The notes under the pieces: model-generated
Databases searched by the model: none
Seen by the model: only the letters and a program-made list of their open reading frames with translations
What the model was told of the DNA's origin: nothing
NCBI RefSeq assembly: GCF_003369915.1
Contig: NW_022881614.1
Location: 11,367,001-11,431,000, forward strand
Source: Drosophila miranda
Lineage: Eukaryota > Arthropoda > Insecta > Diptera > Drosophilidae
Direction of reading: 5' to 3'
DNA: 64,000 nt
Made by a program: the position numbers and the translations under genes
Shown here: positions 32,290 through 44,062 of the stretch, one piece after another
Numbering within the stretch: position 1 is the first letter of the stretch
How the letters are laid out: every line of letters begins with the position of its first letter

Positions 32290-33515
32290 GACTACCCAAA
32301 TCCCGACATAGATACACAATCGAATACTACAACACATATTTCGGCTATCATCCAGCCGCGGTTCTTTTCACTTAAACATGCCAAACATGTTTGAATCGCA
32401 TCCCGTTTTATGTGGACGCCGCTACGTCCGAAAACTTCCAATTGTCTGTGGCTTCAAATGTCAGGGTCGGCACTGGGTCAGTATTCACCAGAAATGTGTC
32501 AATCAGATCTGCTCTGCTCTCTGAGTCTGAGTCAGATCTGGGTGATGACGCCGGCGATTGATGACACCGATCAGGGGCTCGCGAGGTGTCGCGATTAATC
32601 AATCGCACCTCGTCTCGATCCGCGGCGGGAGCACACAATACCAAGCCAAGAAATGTTTTCATTTGCCATGTAAAATGTCAGCATTGTTGCAATTATATTA
32701 TGATCTGTGCACTGAGACAAAATAAACGGGAATATACTCGTACTTGCGAAATCGATGAGAGATCATTATCAGAGAAACGGCAATCCCAAGTCAAACAAAT
32801 ATTCTCCAGATTCCAGATGAAAGGTCTGGCCTGGTCTTGAATTAAAAATGTATTTTTAATTAATTTTAAACGTATTTCAAGATCTATATTTAAAGATTGC
32901 CAAATTCCTAAAGCCAGATTGTGCAATTCGTTTCTAGATATGGTTTTTCCCACAGTGTGTGCAAGGCATGTGTATAGGGTGTAGTCCCCTAGCCGAGGGC
33001 AATCTTATCGAGCAACCACAGATCATGATCATCATAACTCTCCCTGCGACGATCATCTTCCAGCTAACAAATGGTTTGAATTAGAATTTTGATGCGGCGC
33101 ATAAAGCACTTCCATTTGCATTGCACTATTAATTCAATAAGCAGAAAATTGTAGAATCATCAGGAGTTCCGGGGCCCATTATAAACGATCGTGTTGGTTT
33201 CGTCATTAATTTGATAGGGTGATAAATACAGATTCATTTGCCCAACGACGACACCGACATTTGGTTCGACGAAATTGCCACAATTTATAAATCTGACAGC
33301 TTAACTTTTTTCGAAAGTCTCCCGATTGGCGCTGTGCAAATTAAATATCCCCTCGATCTCGATGGGCAACATTTCCAGCTCCACAGCTGCTAGAGCGGAC
33401 CCGAATGGATGACAGGCACTCCTTGGCGATCTTGCGCTGCTTCTGTAATTGTGTGGCTAGCATTTGGAGGAATGTGTGCCCCGTCAAAGCTAATGGTTAT
33501 GCTCCAACAAATGGC
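32290..33515. other. Intergenic, no gene supported
   Basis: AT-rich sequence with short overlapping frames only. Nothing with promoter, splice or domain support. Confidence 0.5.
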
Positions 33516-33516
33516 T

Positions 33517-33868
33517 CTATAAAGGTTTATTTATATGTAGCTCCTCTCTTCGTTTTTCGCTCCTCGCTCGAGCTTCTATATGGAAGCCCCGCGGCACAAA
33601 GCCGTTCTTGTCGGCCATATAGCTGACCTCCACTTTCTGGCCGCTGTCGTCGAGGTAACGATACACACCAGAGACCTCCAGATCATCCTCCTTGACGATG
33701 CCCACCTCCTCCCGGATTAAAGATTTAACGATTCCAATCGACACACTCTCCGCTGGCCAGCAGCAGCAGCAGGCGAAAATCAGCCACTAAAAGAGATGTT
33801 TATTTGGTTATTTGGTAGAGGAAAATGTCTATTCATGAGCTGCTGGTTCTGCTTACCAATGCGAACAT
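33517..33868 (-). CDS. R&R cuticle protein with shortened domain
   Basis: Exon 1 (33857-33868, MFAL) and exon 2 (33517-33786) join in frame. The signal peptide is unusually Cys-rich (WLIFACCCCWPAESVS), followed by IGIVKSLIREEVGIVKEDDL. The second half of the R&R motif follows (EVSGVYRYLDDSGQKVEVSY, MADKNGFVP) with a short basic tail. The usual first half of the domain (the DGSYxFxxETxDG section, about 20 residues) is absent between VKS and IREE, an in-frame loss. A TATA box (CTATAAAAT, near 33911) is on the same strand. Either a functional short form or an early stage of decay. Confidence 0.65.
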
Positions 33869-33929
33869 GATTTATGCTAATACTAGGCGCGGACAAAAGA
33901 TTCTGCGCATTTTATAGCACTTGGAAGAC

Positions 33930-35980
33930 GGCTGTAGCCAGCCAGCCAGCCAGCAGCCGACCATTTCTTTGGTTATGCAATCGCTGCTGATAATGATGGC
34001 ATTTTGAGGTCAGTAGAAAGTAGCAGCAGGAGAAAGAGAGTTTGTTGAACCGTAGACTGGCTGCAGATTTGCAATTCAAATGATTCAGATCCGATCAGAA
34101 AAGAAGTGTGGCCCCCCACCAGTAAACTGTCATGTTTACAATGCAGATACGATCGTGTGGGGGCTGCTTGGATCGGAGGCGAGAGGTGCAGCAGCAGCAC
34201 CACCACTTGCAGGCAGCTAATAAAATTTGTCAAATTTGTCAAATGGTAACGGCTGAGTGACTGCAAATAGTTCCGTTCTTCCACCAACTGACTTCCATGC
34301 AAATTCCGAATCATGCTGTTGGCTCTCCATTACAGCTGTTACAGTGGGTGGGCACCTGGCACTGTGGCAGTGTGGCACTGTGGCACCGCCACTAAGAAAC
34401 GACTAACATTTATGCCAAAACGGCAAGACAAAAAGAATGCAATAATAATTTCCAGCAATTTCGCAACGCCAGAAGTTGGATTTTTGGCATTTGCCTTGGC
34501 CCGCCCAGTTCCATTCAGTTTCAGTTTCAGTTGGATATTCAGTTTGCGGCTCTTGGCTCTCGGGCCCAACGTGCTAATAAATTGATTCTCAGCTGCAGTC
34601 TCGCCCATTCAGCATGGAAATCCAATAACTTTCTGGCATTACACTGTTGCACAAATAGAAACCCATTAATGCAAAGATGCAACGATGCCAACGAGGTCGT
34701 AATTTAGAGCGGCGACACATTAACCTTTAGAGAGTCGCAGTCGCAGCTACTCGAGCCGGAACCAGAAGTCAACCAGCCAACGAGATCTGCAGTCGCATTA
34801 CGCACAGCCCCGGGCCCCAGCCCAGCCTCAGCGTCAAAGAGAATCAATTAGCTGCGCTGGCAGCCATAATTTCTGACTAACCTGGCCTAATGCAATTACA
34901 CAAATGTCAAGCGCGTTCTCTTCTCTTCAACCCCATCTTCCCGCAAAAACACCACAATTTTCGGTGCCTGTGGACCATTAATAATCCTCGCAGTCGCTGT
35001 CCAAATTGGAGTTACACTCGAATGAAGAGTCGTGGGACGAGTGTCGTGTCTTGAATGTAGTTTGCTCATCGAGCCACATTGTGCGCTTGTCTCGAATTTC
35101 TGCATAAATTTCGGGCGGGGGGAGCAACTTTTATGTGTCTCTCTGCTGCTCTGGGGCTCTTCCAGTTTCGTGAATTATTCAAATGGCAAATGGGAAAAGT
35201 TTGGGGGCATCCCATTTAATGTGTTCCTAGTCATAACTCGACTTTAAAATTTTGGAGTTGCTGTTCTAAAAATAAGATTCTGATTGGTGCGTGATTTCAT
35301 CTATCTCTGAAAGATATAGCTTAAATTTCAATGGTATAACACTGGATGTCGGGTAAAGCAGCTTAAACATTTTAATTTAAATTATTTCCAGTGGTGCGGC
35401 CCAAAGGAAATGCATTTTGGTGTTGTCGTTTCCAATGCCCCCACTGCAAAGATCATTTGCTACCGCATATGCGCATGCAGCGGAATTCTTTCGTCTCTTT
35501 ATGTCGCAATCTCTCGTACTCGGCTTAACAGCGTCCCCGAGCAGCTCTAACGCTCTCGGGCTATCATACGCTCTCGCTCGCGTCTAAGCTTGCTGCATAG
35601 GGCCCGGCAATTTGGCCCGTCAGCCCTTGCATGGGCAGTCTTGAGCTAATCGTCGCAGCTATTAGATTAACATCCTCGCATCAATCGTTCGCCCAATCAT
35701 CCCCATATGTACATACGCGATAAGTTGGTTTACATATGCAAATAAATTGTGAATTATAAACAGCCTCTCGACTTTCATTAACTTCAAATTGCAACAGTTA
35801 TTAAAAACGCTTAATAGCTTAACACTGGACTTGAAGGCAAGGGGTCTGAAATATGGGAATGCGCAATCGTGAGAAAGATTTACGTATCAAACAAGGAAAT
35901 GGCAAAGAAATGGAAAGAAAACGTTGTGAGTCGTAGCTAGACCCTCCACTCCAAACTTACAGTATGACTCCCTTCCACCA
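33930..35980. other. Intergenic, no gene supported
   Basis: Low-content spacer with small frames on both strands. GGCACTGTGGCA repeats occur near 34350-34385. Confidence 0.5.
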
Positions 35981-35987
35981 GAGGGGA

Positions 35988-36297
35988 AGGATACAATACC
36001 AGAAATATATAAGAAAACTAAAAACGCAGAGTTATAGAAAATAGCCATGTCTACCAGCTTGCCGAACCTAGATAAGATCAGACTATTATTATAGCCAGAG
36101 GGAACAAATGAAGTGGCTATACAACGGCGTAAACGCGCTTACTCATTCTTCCTTTCTCTCTCACTCACACACACACTCTCATCGTGCAGTGTGCTCCTTC
36201 CGGCGGAGGGAAGCCATAGTGACTGAGTGTCGGGTGTACATAAATGTAGAGTCACGGCCGCAGCTGCGACTCACAACGTTCCCCTTCGTTTGCTGTT
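35988..36297. mobile_element. Helitron-like fragment (right end)
   Basis: Shares with 3298-4085 and 14113-14795 the AAAACTAAAAACGCAGAGTT section, the CTCTCTCTCAC run, GCGGAGGGAAGCC and the closing CTCACAACGTTCCCCTTCG. More diverged than the other two copies. Confidence 0.6.
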
Positions 36298-36299
36298 GA

Positions 36300-37580
36300 A
36301 TAGTTGGCAGCACTGAGTGCAGTGCATAAAGAAGTTGCGTATGCCTAATGTGGATGGTATTTCTTCCATCTATACTTTTATATAGAATACTTTTAGGCAG
36401 CTTTACTAAGCTATGAGCTAACTAGTTGTTAACTAGCCTACAGCCAGGCAGCAAAAAGTTACATGTACTCTTTTAGGTTGTTTCAAATTGATGAAATATT
36501 TGGCGCTCGAAACTTTTCCACACAGGAAGCTAATTAGATTTAGTGCCTTTTAATTTTAGACACTTCCAGAATGACTTTTGTTTTGAGATCACTTTTGGGA
36601 TCGCCTTTTTCGACCTTGGTTCGGAGTGGAAAACCTCATCTCATCCACATTTGCATATGCAATTAAAGCATGAATTAAAGCTGAACATGGAACATGGAAC
36701 AAGATATGAATGTTCGAATTTTAATGGCAGCTCGAACAGATGACAAACGAGACCGAGTCCGAGACCGAGAGAGCGCGGGCTAGGCATTTACAAATGACTG
36801 ATGGCGATCATGACGCGCCGCGGCATGAGGAATCGCAGCATGATGAATGAGTGTGGCATGAAATATGAAACAATGGAAAACGTCTGGGTAACCTCAGGGA
36901 TGGTTAGAAGTTCCTGGGGATAGATACCGACTGATAAATGATATTCATGGCACTTGGAGATCAGGTTGAGGTCCGACAACCACCTTGACCCCTGCCCAGA
37001 AGAACGGACCGACGGAGGGAGGTGCCGTACTGTCTGTCAGCACATAACTCACATAAACACCTTAGGAGTGCCCCAGAGCAGCAGCAGCAGCAGCGGAGAC
37101 ACGAGCTAGAGCAAAAACGCGTCATTTGCATATGAGGGTCGCCAGTAGATGCGGCAGCAGCAGCAGAACCAGAAGCCACGCTGAAGATGCAAGCGATGGA
37201 TGGATGCATCATAAATAAGTGCGCGCATCGAGAAAACGCCGGAAGAGGCCAACGGTCGGCCTGGCCAACATGAAGATATCAATCAGGCAGCGAAATTCGT
37301 TTGTCCTTCTGTCAATGGCCGATAAAAAACCAATAAAGCTGCCATCTGCGGCATCTGAGGCATCTGCGATCAGCTTGTTAACACGACTCGCAAGCCGCAG
37401 ATAAATTACACGCCACTGGGCCAAGCGCAAGATAACCATCGAGATAGATCCTCCCCTGGTTGGAGCAGAGCTGGGGCAGAGATACCAATAGCACGTTGGC
37501 AGGAAGCGGCGTCGCTGCGTCGATTGTTCTTATGATTAGGCCGCGCTTTAGGGCCCACCAGCCACCGCTGAGTCGAGAAT
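36300..37580. other. Intergenic, no gene supported
   Basis: Frames here are short; a GCAGCAGCAGCAG run lies near 37080 and 37155. Confidence 0.5.
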
Positions 37581-37589
37581 CGAGATTCG

Positions 37590-37597
37590 TATAAATA
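37590..37597 (+). promoter_or_regulatory. TATA box of the Q-rich cuticle gene
   Basis: TATAAATA lies about 260 bp before the ATG at 37854. The leader contains a possible GTGAGA donor near 37766. Confidence 0.6.
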
Positions 37598-37853
37598 CGG
37601 GCCGCAGTCGGTGGCGCAGTTGCAGTCGGGGCACGGCTTTCATTTAGTGACTTCCAGTGGCAGCGTCGCATCTCAGATCTCAACTCGACTCGGTTCGGCA
37701 CAGATCGGAATCTCCATCTTCATAGGGGACTCCGTTTTCCCACCACAACTCAGGGCACAGCGAAAGTGAGACGTCAGGTTAATCGAGCGTGTAATTTGTG
37801 GGACGTTCGCGGGACTTACGAGCCACTGCATCCACCAGCTGACGACAGGTTAA

Positions 37854-39039
37854 ATGCCCGCTCCCACCCACATTAGGCAGCTCCGTGGGGTGGCCTGCCT
37901 CCTGGCCGGCCTGTGTCTCACCACCTGCCGGGCGCAGCTCCCAGAAGGGTCTTTCGCGCAGCGCCAGCAAGGAGTCCAGTTGCAGCAGCAGTCACCATTT
38001 GGATTGCGCCAACCCACTTTGGGCCAGAACCAGGGCCTTTTTCCAGCGCAACGCAGTCCGCGGAATCCGCTGGTCATCACCTTAGCCTCGCCTCTGACGG
38101 GAGCCGCCCTCCAGAATCCCTATCGATACAATCAGTACCAGCAGCAGAACTATGTCCCCATCACAGCCTACCAGAACGAGCTCAATCTGGACGGCAGCTT
38201 CTCCTATGGATACTCCTCAGCCGATGGAACCACGGCTCAGGCCCAGGGCTATGTCAAGAATCTGGGATATGGCGAAGGCGTCGAGGCACAGGTGAGTGTT
38301 GATATTGATCTATATGACCCCCTCTTTTGCGCTCGAAAAGTCTAGGAGAACCTCACATCTCGGTTCTTGTTCGTAGGTCATTCAGGGGTCTTATTCGTAC
38401 ACCTCGCCCGAGGGCACGCCCATTACGGTACGCTACATTGCCGATGAGAACGGATTCCGAGCCGAGGTCATGGGCATTCCGGCCACTCCGCCCCCGTACG
38501 TTGTGGGAGCTGGACAACAGCCGTACCAGCAGGGCGTCCTCAATCCCAATCTTAATCCATACCAGACGCCATTTCGCCAGATGCCACCACCGCTGGCTAC
38601 GGCACCCTTTCGACCACAGGGACCAGGACAACAGCCATTAAACGCGTTGCAACAGCAGCAGCAACGAAATTTGCAACAACAGCAATTGGACTCTGAACAG
38701 TATCAGCCGGAGCAGCCGTTCAATCAGCTAAATTCCGGACGCCAGCAAGGCCAATATGCCGGGCAATTTGGTCAGCAATTTGGTCAACAATTTGGTCAGC
38801 AATTCGGTAGCCATCTCACGACCCAGCAGGCCCAGCAGAACGCCAACCAGCAGCAGCAGCAACAGCAACAACAGCAACAGCAACAGCAGCAGCAGCAACA
38901 GCAGAAGGATCAGCAAAACGAGCAGCAGCAACAGCAGGGGCTGATTACCCAACAATTGAGAGGCAGATCCAACCAATTGGTGGACCCGTATGGTTACAAT
39001 CAGTATGGCAGACGCTTCAAGAAGTCACCGAGGAAGTGA
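37854..39039 (+). CDS. Cpr47Ee: Q-rich R&R cuticle protein, Cpr47Ee-like
   Basis: Two exons, 37854-38291 and 38377-39039, with an 85-bp GT-AG intron in the R&R domain at the same place (VEAQ/V) as in the Cpr47Ea-like gene. The signal peptide is [16 protein letters not shown]. After a Gln-rich spacer comes the R&R core ([46 protein letters not shown]). The tail is a long Gln-rich region with GQQF repeats and about 19 consecutive Gln, ending RRFKKSPRK. Chitin-binding extracellular protein. No lesion found. The symbol is inferred from neighbours and the Q-rich tail. Confidence 0.72.
38848..38904 (+). repeat. CAG/CAA polyglutamine tract
   Basis: 19 mixed CAG/CAA codons in frame within the Q-rich cuticle gene. 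Mixed codons make slippage less likely than a pure CAG run. Confidence 0.9.
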
Positions 39040-39390
39040 TTAATTCGCCCACGTTGACCAAATTGTGCTGCGTCGATTCTTACACTTAGTCCATCTACGT
39101 AGTCGCGTTCAAAGGCATGAAATACATGCACCAGAAAAGTCAAACTGCGTTTGTTACTCTCCACGAAGTGCCCTCTATGGCACATCCATCAAATCATGGA
39201 CTCAAGGGCTCACTAAAATTCATTTATTGCCTTGTCAGAGGGGATCAGATCGGGAAAGCTTACAAAAATAAGAAATAATTTAAGCGCCACACTCGGTAGC
39301 ATGAGTATTTAAGGCAGATTGCTATTGCATTAGCGTTGCACTGAGGTCTCTTCGACCGGAGTGATGTGGTTTTGGCTGGAAGGGGATCCC
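39040..39390. other. 3' flanks of two convergent genes
   Basis: The Q-rich gene ends at 39039 on the plus strand and the Gly-rich exon array ends at about 39398 on the minus strand. No further gene is seen. Confidence 0.5.
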
Positions 39391-39397
39391 GCCAGGA

Positions 39398-40229
39398 TCA
39401 ATAGCTGTAGCCAGTCTGGGGATTGAAGTCGCCGCTGCCCCGTCCACCTCCTGGGAGTCCAGGTGGTGGGGGGATGTACTGAGAGCCCGCTCCTGGAGCA
39501 CCACCGCGTCTGGCTCCCCCGCCCCGCCTGCTCCTCCGACGCCACCTAAGTTCGAGAAAGTTTTATCGAATAATCGCAAAGATATAATTTTATAGCTCCT
39601 GCTCCACCTCCAAATCCTCCTTGGCCGCCGGCACCTGGAGCACCCCCTCGACCTGCTCCACCGCCATATCCTGCTGCTCCGCCGCCTCCTAGGTTCGAGA
39701 AAGTTTTATCGAATAATCGCAAAGATATAATTTTATAAATCCTCAACTTACCTTGACCACCGCCGCCTCCTGGAGCTCCTGCTCCACCTCCAAATCCTCC
39801 TTGGCCGCCGGCACCTGGAGCACCCCCTCGACCTGCTCCACCGCCATATCCTGCTGCTCCGCCGCCTCCTAAGTTCGAGAAAGTTTTATGTACAAATCAC
39901 ATAGATATGATTTTATAACTCCTCTACTTACCTTGCCCACCGCCGCCTCCTGGAGCACCAGGCCCACCTCCAAATCCTCCTTGGCCGCCGGCTTCTGGCG
40001 CACCCCCTCGACCTGCTCCACCGCCATATCCTGATCCGCCGCCACCTCCTAAGATCGTTAAAGTTTTATATAATAATCGAAAAAATATGATTTTATAAAT
40101 CCTCAACTTACCTTGACCACCGCCGCCTCCTGGAGCTCCCTGCTCCACCTCCAAATCCTCCTTGGCCGCCGGCTCTTGGAGCACCCCCTCGACCTGCTCC
40201 ACCGCCATATCCTGATCCGCCGCCACCGC
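39398..40229 (-). pseudogene. Cpr47Ef: Gly-rich multi-exon gene, Cpr47Ef-like, 5' lost
   Basis: Minus-strand exons 40112-40229, 39932-40048, 39752-39868, about 39595-39688, and terminal 39398-39545. Each internal exon encodes GYGGGAGRGGAPGAGGQGGF with PGGGGGQ at the end, phase 1 on both sides. The 40112 exon has one extra base (118 instead of 117). The 39595 exon has lost its 3' end and splice donor. The terminal exon has lost one G in a G-run, so SQYIPPPPGLPGGG and TGYSY-stop are out of frame. The 5' part, with any signal peptide and R&R domain, is replaced by the transposon nest. The symbol is a guess from cluster position. Confidence 0.6.
39546..40229. repeat. Tandem exon+intron array, 180-bp unit
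   Basis: The phrase CCACCTCCAAATCCTCCTTG recurs at about 39604, 39784, 39964 and 40146, a period of 180-181 bp. Each unit is a 117-bp exon plus a 63-bp intron (minus-strand GTAAGT to TTAG/CTAG). Confidence 0.92.
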
Positions 40230-40349
40230 CTAAGATCATGAAAATTGTATGTAACGTGCGGGAACGTTGTTAGCCGTGGCAAGGCCCGCAGCTCAACTTA
40301 TATACCCGATAATCAGTCAGTATATACAAAATCTATCACTGTTCGCGAC

Positions 40350-42195
40350 GGGGTCGAATTGATTTTATTTTATTCAATGTTTGTCACCATCATCGACAGC
40401 CATCCGGACTTAACAAACATAGAAAAGCTCCAGCATTTGCGTTCCTGTCTGCGGGATTAGGCATTGGAGACTGTTCGGTCGCTTGAAATCTCAGATGGAA
40501 ATTATGCTGTGGCATTAGATTTGTTGGAAAACAGATTCAATAATCGGCGATTGGTTTTTCAGGCACACATCAATGAGATCTTGGCGCTCCAGGCTGTGGA
40601 ACCTGGGTCAGTGGTCATGCTTCGGGAGCTTTCAGACAAGTTCAATTCACATATGCGCGCGCTCCAGGGTTTGGGCACCACTGAGCAGATCGCAGGATGC
40701 ATCGTCGTGCAGGAACTTGTCCGAAAACTGGATCCAGCGAGCCAAGAGAAGTGGGAGGAACGATTCAACGACCCCGCATTCGCAAACTTAATTCCGTCGT
40801 GGGAATCTATGGCCTCGTTCTTGGAGCAGCGATGCAGATCATTGGAGACGATGGACTTTTCTATGGCAAGCTATGAGTTGAGCAATCAGGTGGGCAGAAG
40901 TAGAAAGCATAATAATTCTAGGTCCACATTGGTTACAACGAACCAAACCGTAGCACGCTGCGCGCTGTGCAACGATGGTGCTCACGAGGTCCAGCACTGT
41001 CAGAAGTTTAAAGCGCTGTCCCCCACAAATCGCCATAAAGAAGCCAAGCGGCTTTCGTTGTGTATAAATTGTCTCAGAACAGGGCATCGATTACTTCAGT
41101 GCCGCTCGAGCAACTGTGGTACCTGCGGGGGTAGACACCATACCCTCCTTCATTTTGGTAGCCCTGAAGATACCGCAGTCCAAGGGAAATCAGCGCCGTA
41201 TACTCCATCTCAGTCTGCGCTGTCTGAGTCTACGCCGTCTGAGCATACCACTGAGCCCTCTACTTCAGCGGCTACCTCGTCTGCCTTTATTGCCCAAGAT
41301 CTCAGGAATTGTGTTGTTCTACTTGCCACGGCCACGGTCTTAGTCAAAAATCGTTCCGGAGTTTTAGTTCCCTGCCGAGCGTTGCTGGATTCCGCCTCCC
41401 AGTTGCATCTAATAACTTCTCGTTTCACGAATCAGCTTCAGCTTCGAAAAATGAAATCCTCGACTGCAGTCTCGGGAATAGGCGACTCTACTTAGCTTCG
41501 TCACGGATGGATTTTCGGTCAACGTTAGCCTGCACTCTCGCTCAGCGGATTACTCAACTCTCATCACTGCCATTGTAGCCTCTAGCATAACCGATCGACA
41601 GCCAAGCTTTGGAATTGACACTCAAAACTGAAACATTCCATCTAACATACCACTAGCTGATCCGGAGTTTTATAAGCCGCAGCGCGTCGATCTGCTAATT
41701 GGCGCAAGTCTGTTTTTCGAACTCCTGTGTGTTGGTCAGGTCAAGCTACTGCCAGGATTGCCTTCAATTCAGAAAACGCGCTTGGGATGGGTCGTGTCTG
41801 GAAGTTGTTCGCGTTTAAAAGGTTCCTCGTTGATGGTCTCTCGCGCTCGGGCCGTAGCTGCTGAGGATAATAGTCCAGAGGATCGGCTTGAGGTGCTTCT
41901 TCGGAGGTTTTGGGAGGTAGAAAATTGCATCGAACCAATAATAAAGTTTACCAAAGATCTCCTTGGAGAATCTTACAATCAAGCGCTTCGTAGATTCCTG
42001 ACCCTTGAGAGAAAGTTAGATCGTCGCCCTGATGTTAAATCTCAGTATGCAGCATTTATAAAGGAGTACCTTGATTTAGGCCATACGTCTCAGGTTCCTA
42101 CCCTGATTGACTATCAGCAGCTGCCGATATTTTTTGCCTCACCATTGCGTCATGAAGGAAGATAGTTCTACGACCAAGCTTCGCGTCGTTTTTGA
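40350..42195 (+). pseudogene. BEL/Pao gag-pol fragment (left inverted copy)
   Basis: Gag DUF1759 region with a stop (TAG, 40458-40460), zinc knuckles (CINCLRTGHRLLQC, CGTCGGRHHTLLH) and a DUF1758 protease whose catalytic D-S-G reads D-S-A (LLDSASQLHL). More frame breaks follow, then pol (IQKTRLGWVVSGSC) up to the VVFDG motif, where a gypsy element is joined at 42196. Inverted and nearly identical to 60756-62520, including the shared stop. Confidence 0.85.
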
Positions 42196-43216
42196 TGGTT
42201 AGTCCAAATGGCATCACTGTGTATTGATACAGGGGTCTCCCCGGGACGGTGAACGCGGTCTTTTCGCGAGCGTCTGAAGTCAATACGATCTGCCAATAGG
42301 CATCCTTCAGGTCGATGCTGGAAATATATTCAGCTTTTGGTAGTCGGCTTAATATTCCATCGATCAAAGGCATGGGATATGCGCTCTTTACTGTGACTTC
42401 GTTGACCTTACGGCTATCGAGACATATTCTCACCTTTCCAGGTTTCCTAACGAGAACGACTGGTAACGACCATGGACTATCGGACTCCTCAATAACGCCA
42501 AGCGCTATCATTCTATCTACTTCCTCAAACATGACCTTTTCGACGGCAGGAGATACCGAATAGTGCCGCTGTTCAATTGGCTTTGCATCCCCTATATCGA
42601 TATCGTGACTTATCCAGCTGGTTCGACCTAGACCTTCTTTGGCGAATGACGGGAACTTTTGGATAGCCTCTGACAACATGGCCTGTTCCGAATCCGTTAG
42701 GCTTATATGCATATGGTCATCCTTGGCTAAGGCAGCAACTTCGGGCTTGGCATTCTGGGTTACTACACCTGGAGGTGTATTTAATTTAAATGCAGCCCAA
42801 AAGTCCATGCCAAGGTATAATTCTTGAGCGAGTGATGGTACTAAATACAATGTTATCGGTTTAGTTTCATTTCGAAACAGCACGGGAGTGGAGATCTTGC
42901 CTACAATTTTCTGCGGAGCTCCATCAGCAGTTCGCACAGTGACGGTCGCATGACTAACTTTCAACGCTAACTCCCCTCCTATACAACTGATTGTTGCTCC
43001 TGTATCCAAAAGACCAGTGACTGTTCTCCTGCGCATTCCCAACTACGGCGGATAACAAAACTTTTCGTTCTTGCTTTCGGGCTACATTATACGCACATCT
43101 ACGCAACTTCATTCGTAGGGAGCGTTGGCTACCATTCTCTATCTCTGTCCTGGTTGGGAAGTCTGGTATTTGTGACATGGCCGGTTGAAGTGGTAGCGAG
43201 TTTGTTTTTGAACTCG

Positions 43217-43997
43217 TTACTCCGTATTGGTGGCTTTCGATACCATCTGTCTGCGTGCACTGATCAACGGTGCACGAGCTGCCAAGTTTTTTGGATTGCA
43301 TTTTCTACAAGAGGGCTTGTAAGTGTCAGCTTTCCCACACCCATAACAAAAAACCCTCCGCTTACCAGTGCATTCTTGGTAACGGTGACCTAACTTCCCA
43401 CAATTCCAACAGTTAAGGGTCATGGCATCAATACTTGCATCATCTACACCATCAGCATCGCCATCCGTCTCACTGAACGTTTGATGCATCTCATTAATAT
43501 GTCGTTTAGACGCAGCACGCTGCAAAATTGTCGTAGATTTGGACAAGTTCTGCAAGAATCGCTCGCGAGTACGAACTATACTCTCTGCGTAGCTCTGCGA
43601 TACTCTTGATGGGTACATACAAGATTTCGTGTTGAATTTCTGGAACTAAATTGGCTTTAAGAGCTTCTAACAGATAGGGCTCAGTCATTGGCTGTACTAG
43701 TTTGTCTGCCAATGCGACTATTGCTTCATAAAATAAATCAAACGGTTCATTTGGCTTCTGTTTCCGCTGCGTGATCGCAGAGCGGATATCCAAGTCGGTA
43801 CGTCCGTCTTTGAATTGAGTCTTGAGTGCTACGCACAGGTCGGACCATCGGATGAGGGGGACACTCTTGTGGTATCGCCAGAACCATTCACTGGCACTGC
43901 CCTCAAACAGGTTGCTCGCATATCTGGCTAACAGTTCAAAATTTCCATTTAAGGATTGGTTGGTCATGGCATTTACCCTATAAATGAAGTCGTCCAC
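43217..43997 (-). pseudogene. Gypsy Gag capsid and zinc knuckle
   Basis: Retrotransposon Gag core (DFIYRVNAMTNQSLNGNFEL, SEWFWRYHKSVPLIRWSDLC) with one frame break near 43560. It is followed by a CCHC knuckle (CWNCGKLGHRYQEC) and a second Cys cluster (CYGCGKADTYKPSCRKC). Confidence 0.8.
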
Positions 43998-44062
43998 GCC
44001 AATGGAGGAATGACCTGAAAACCGTATTTTCCAATTTGAAATGATTTGGCTTATTCTATCTT

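Noticed and set aside
37885-38302. Alternative frames over the Q-rich cuticle gene
   Set aside because: The R&R frame with correct splicing explains the region.
38728-38976. Poly-Leu frame
   Set aside because: Antisense of the polyglutamine tract in the Q-rich cuticle gene.
39546-40229. Regularly spaced repeat array considered as CRISPR-like or satellite
   Set aside because: Eukaryotic context. Units are exon plus intron with splice signals at constant places, so it is coding repeat structure.
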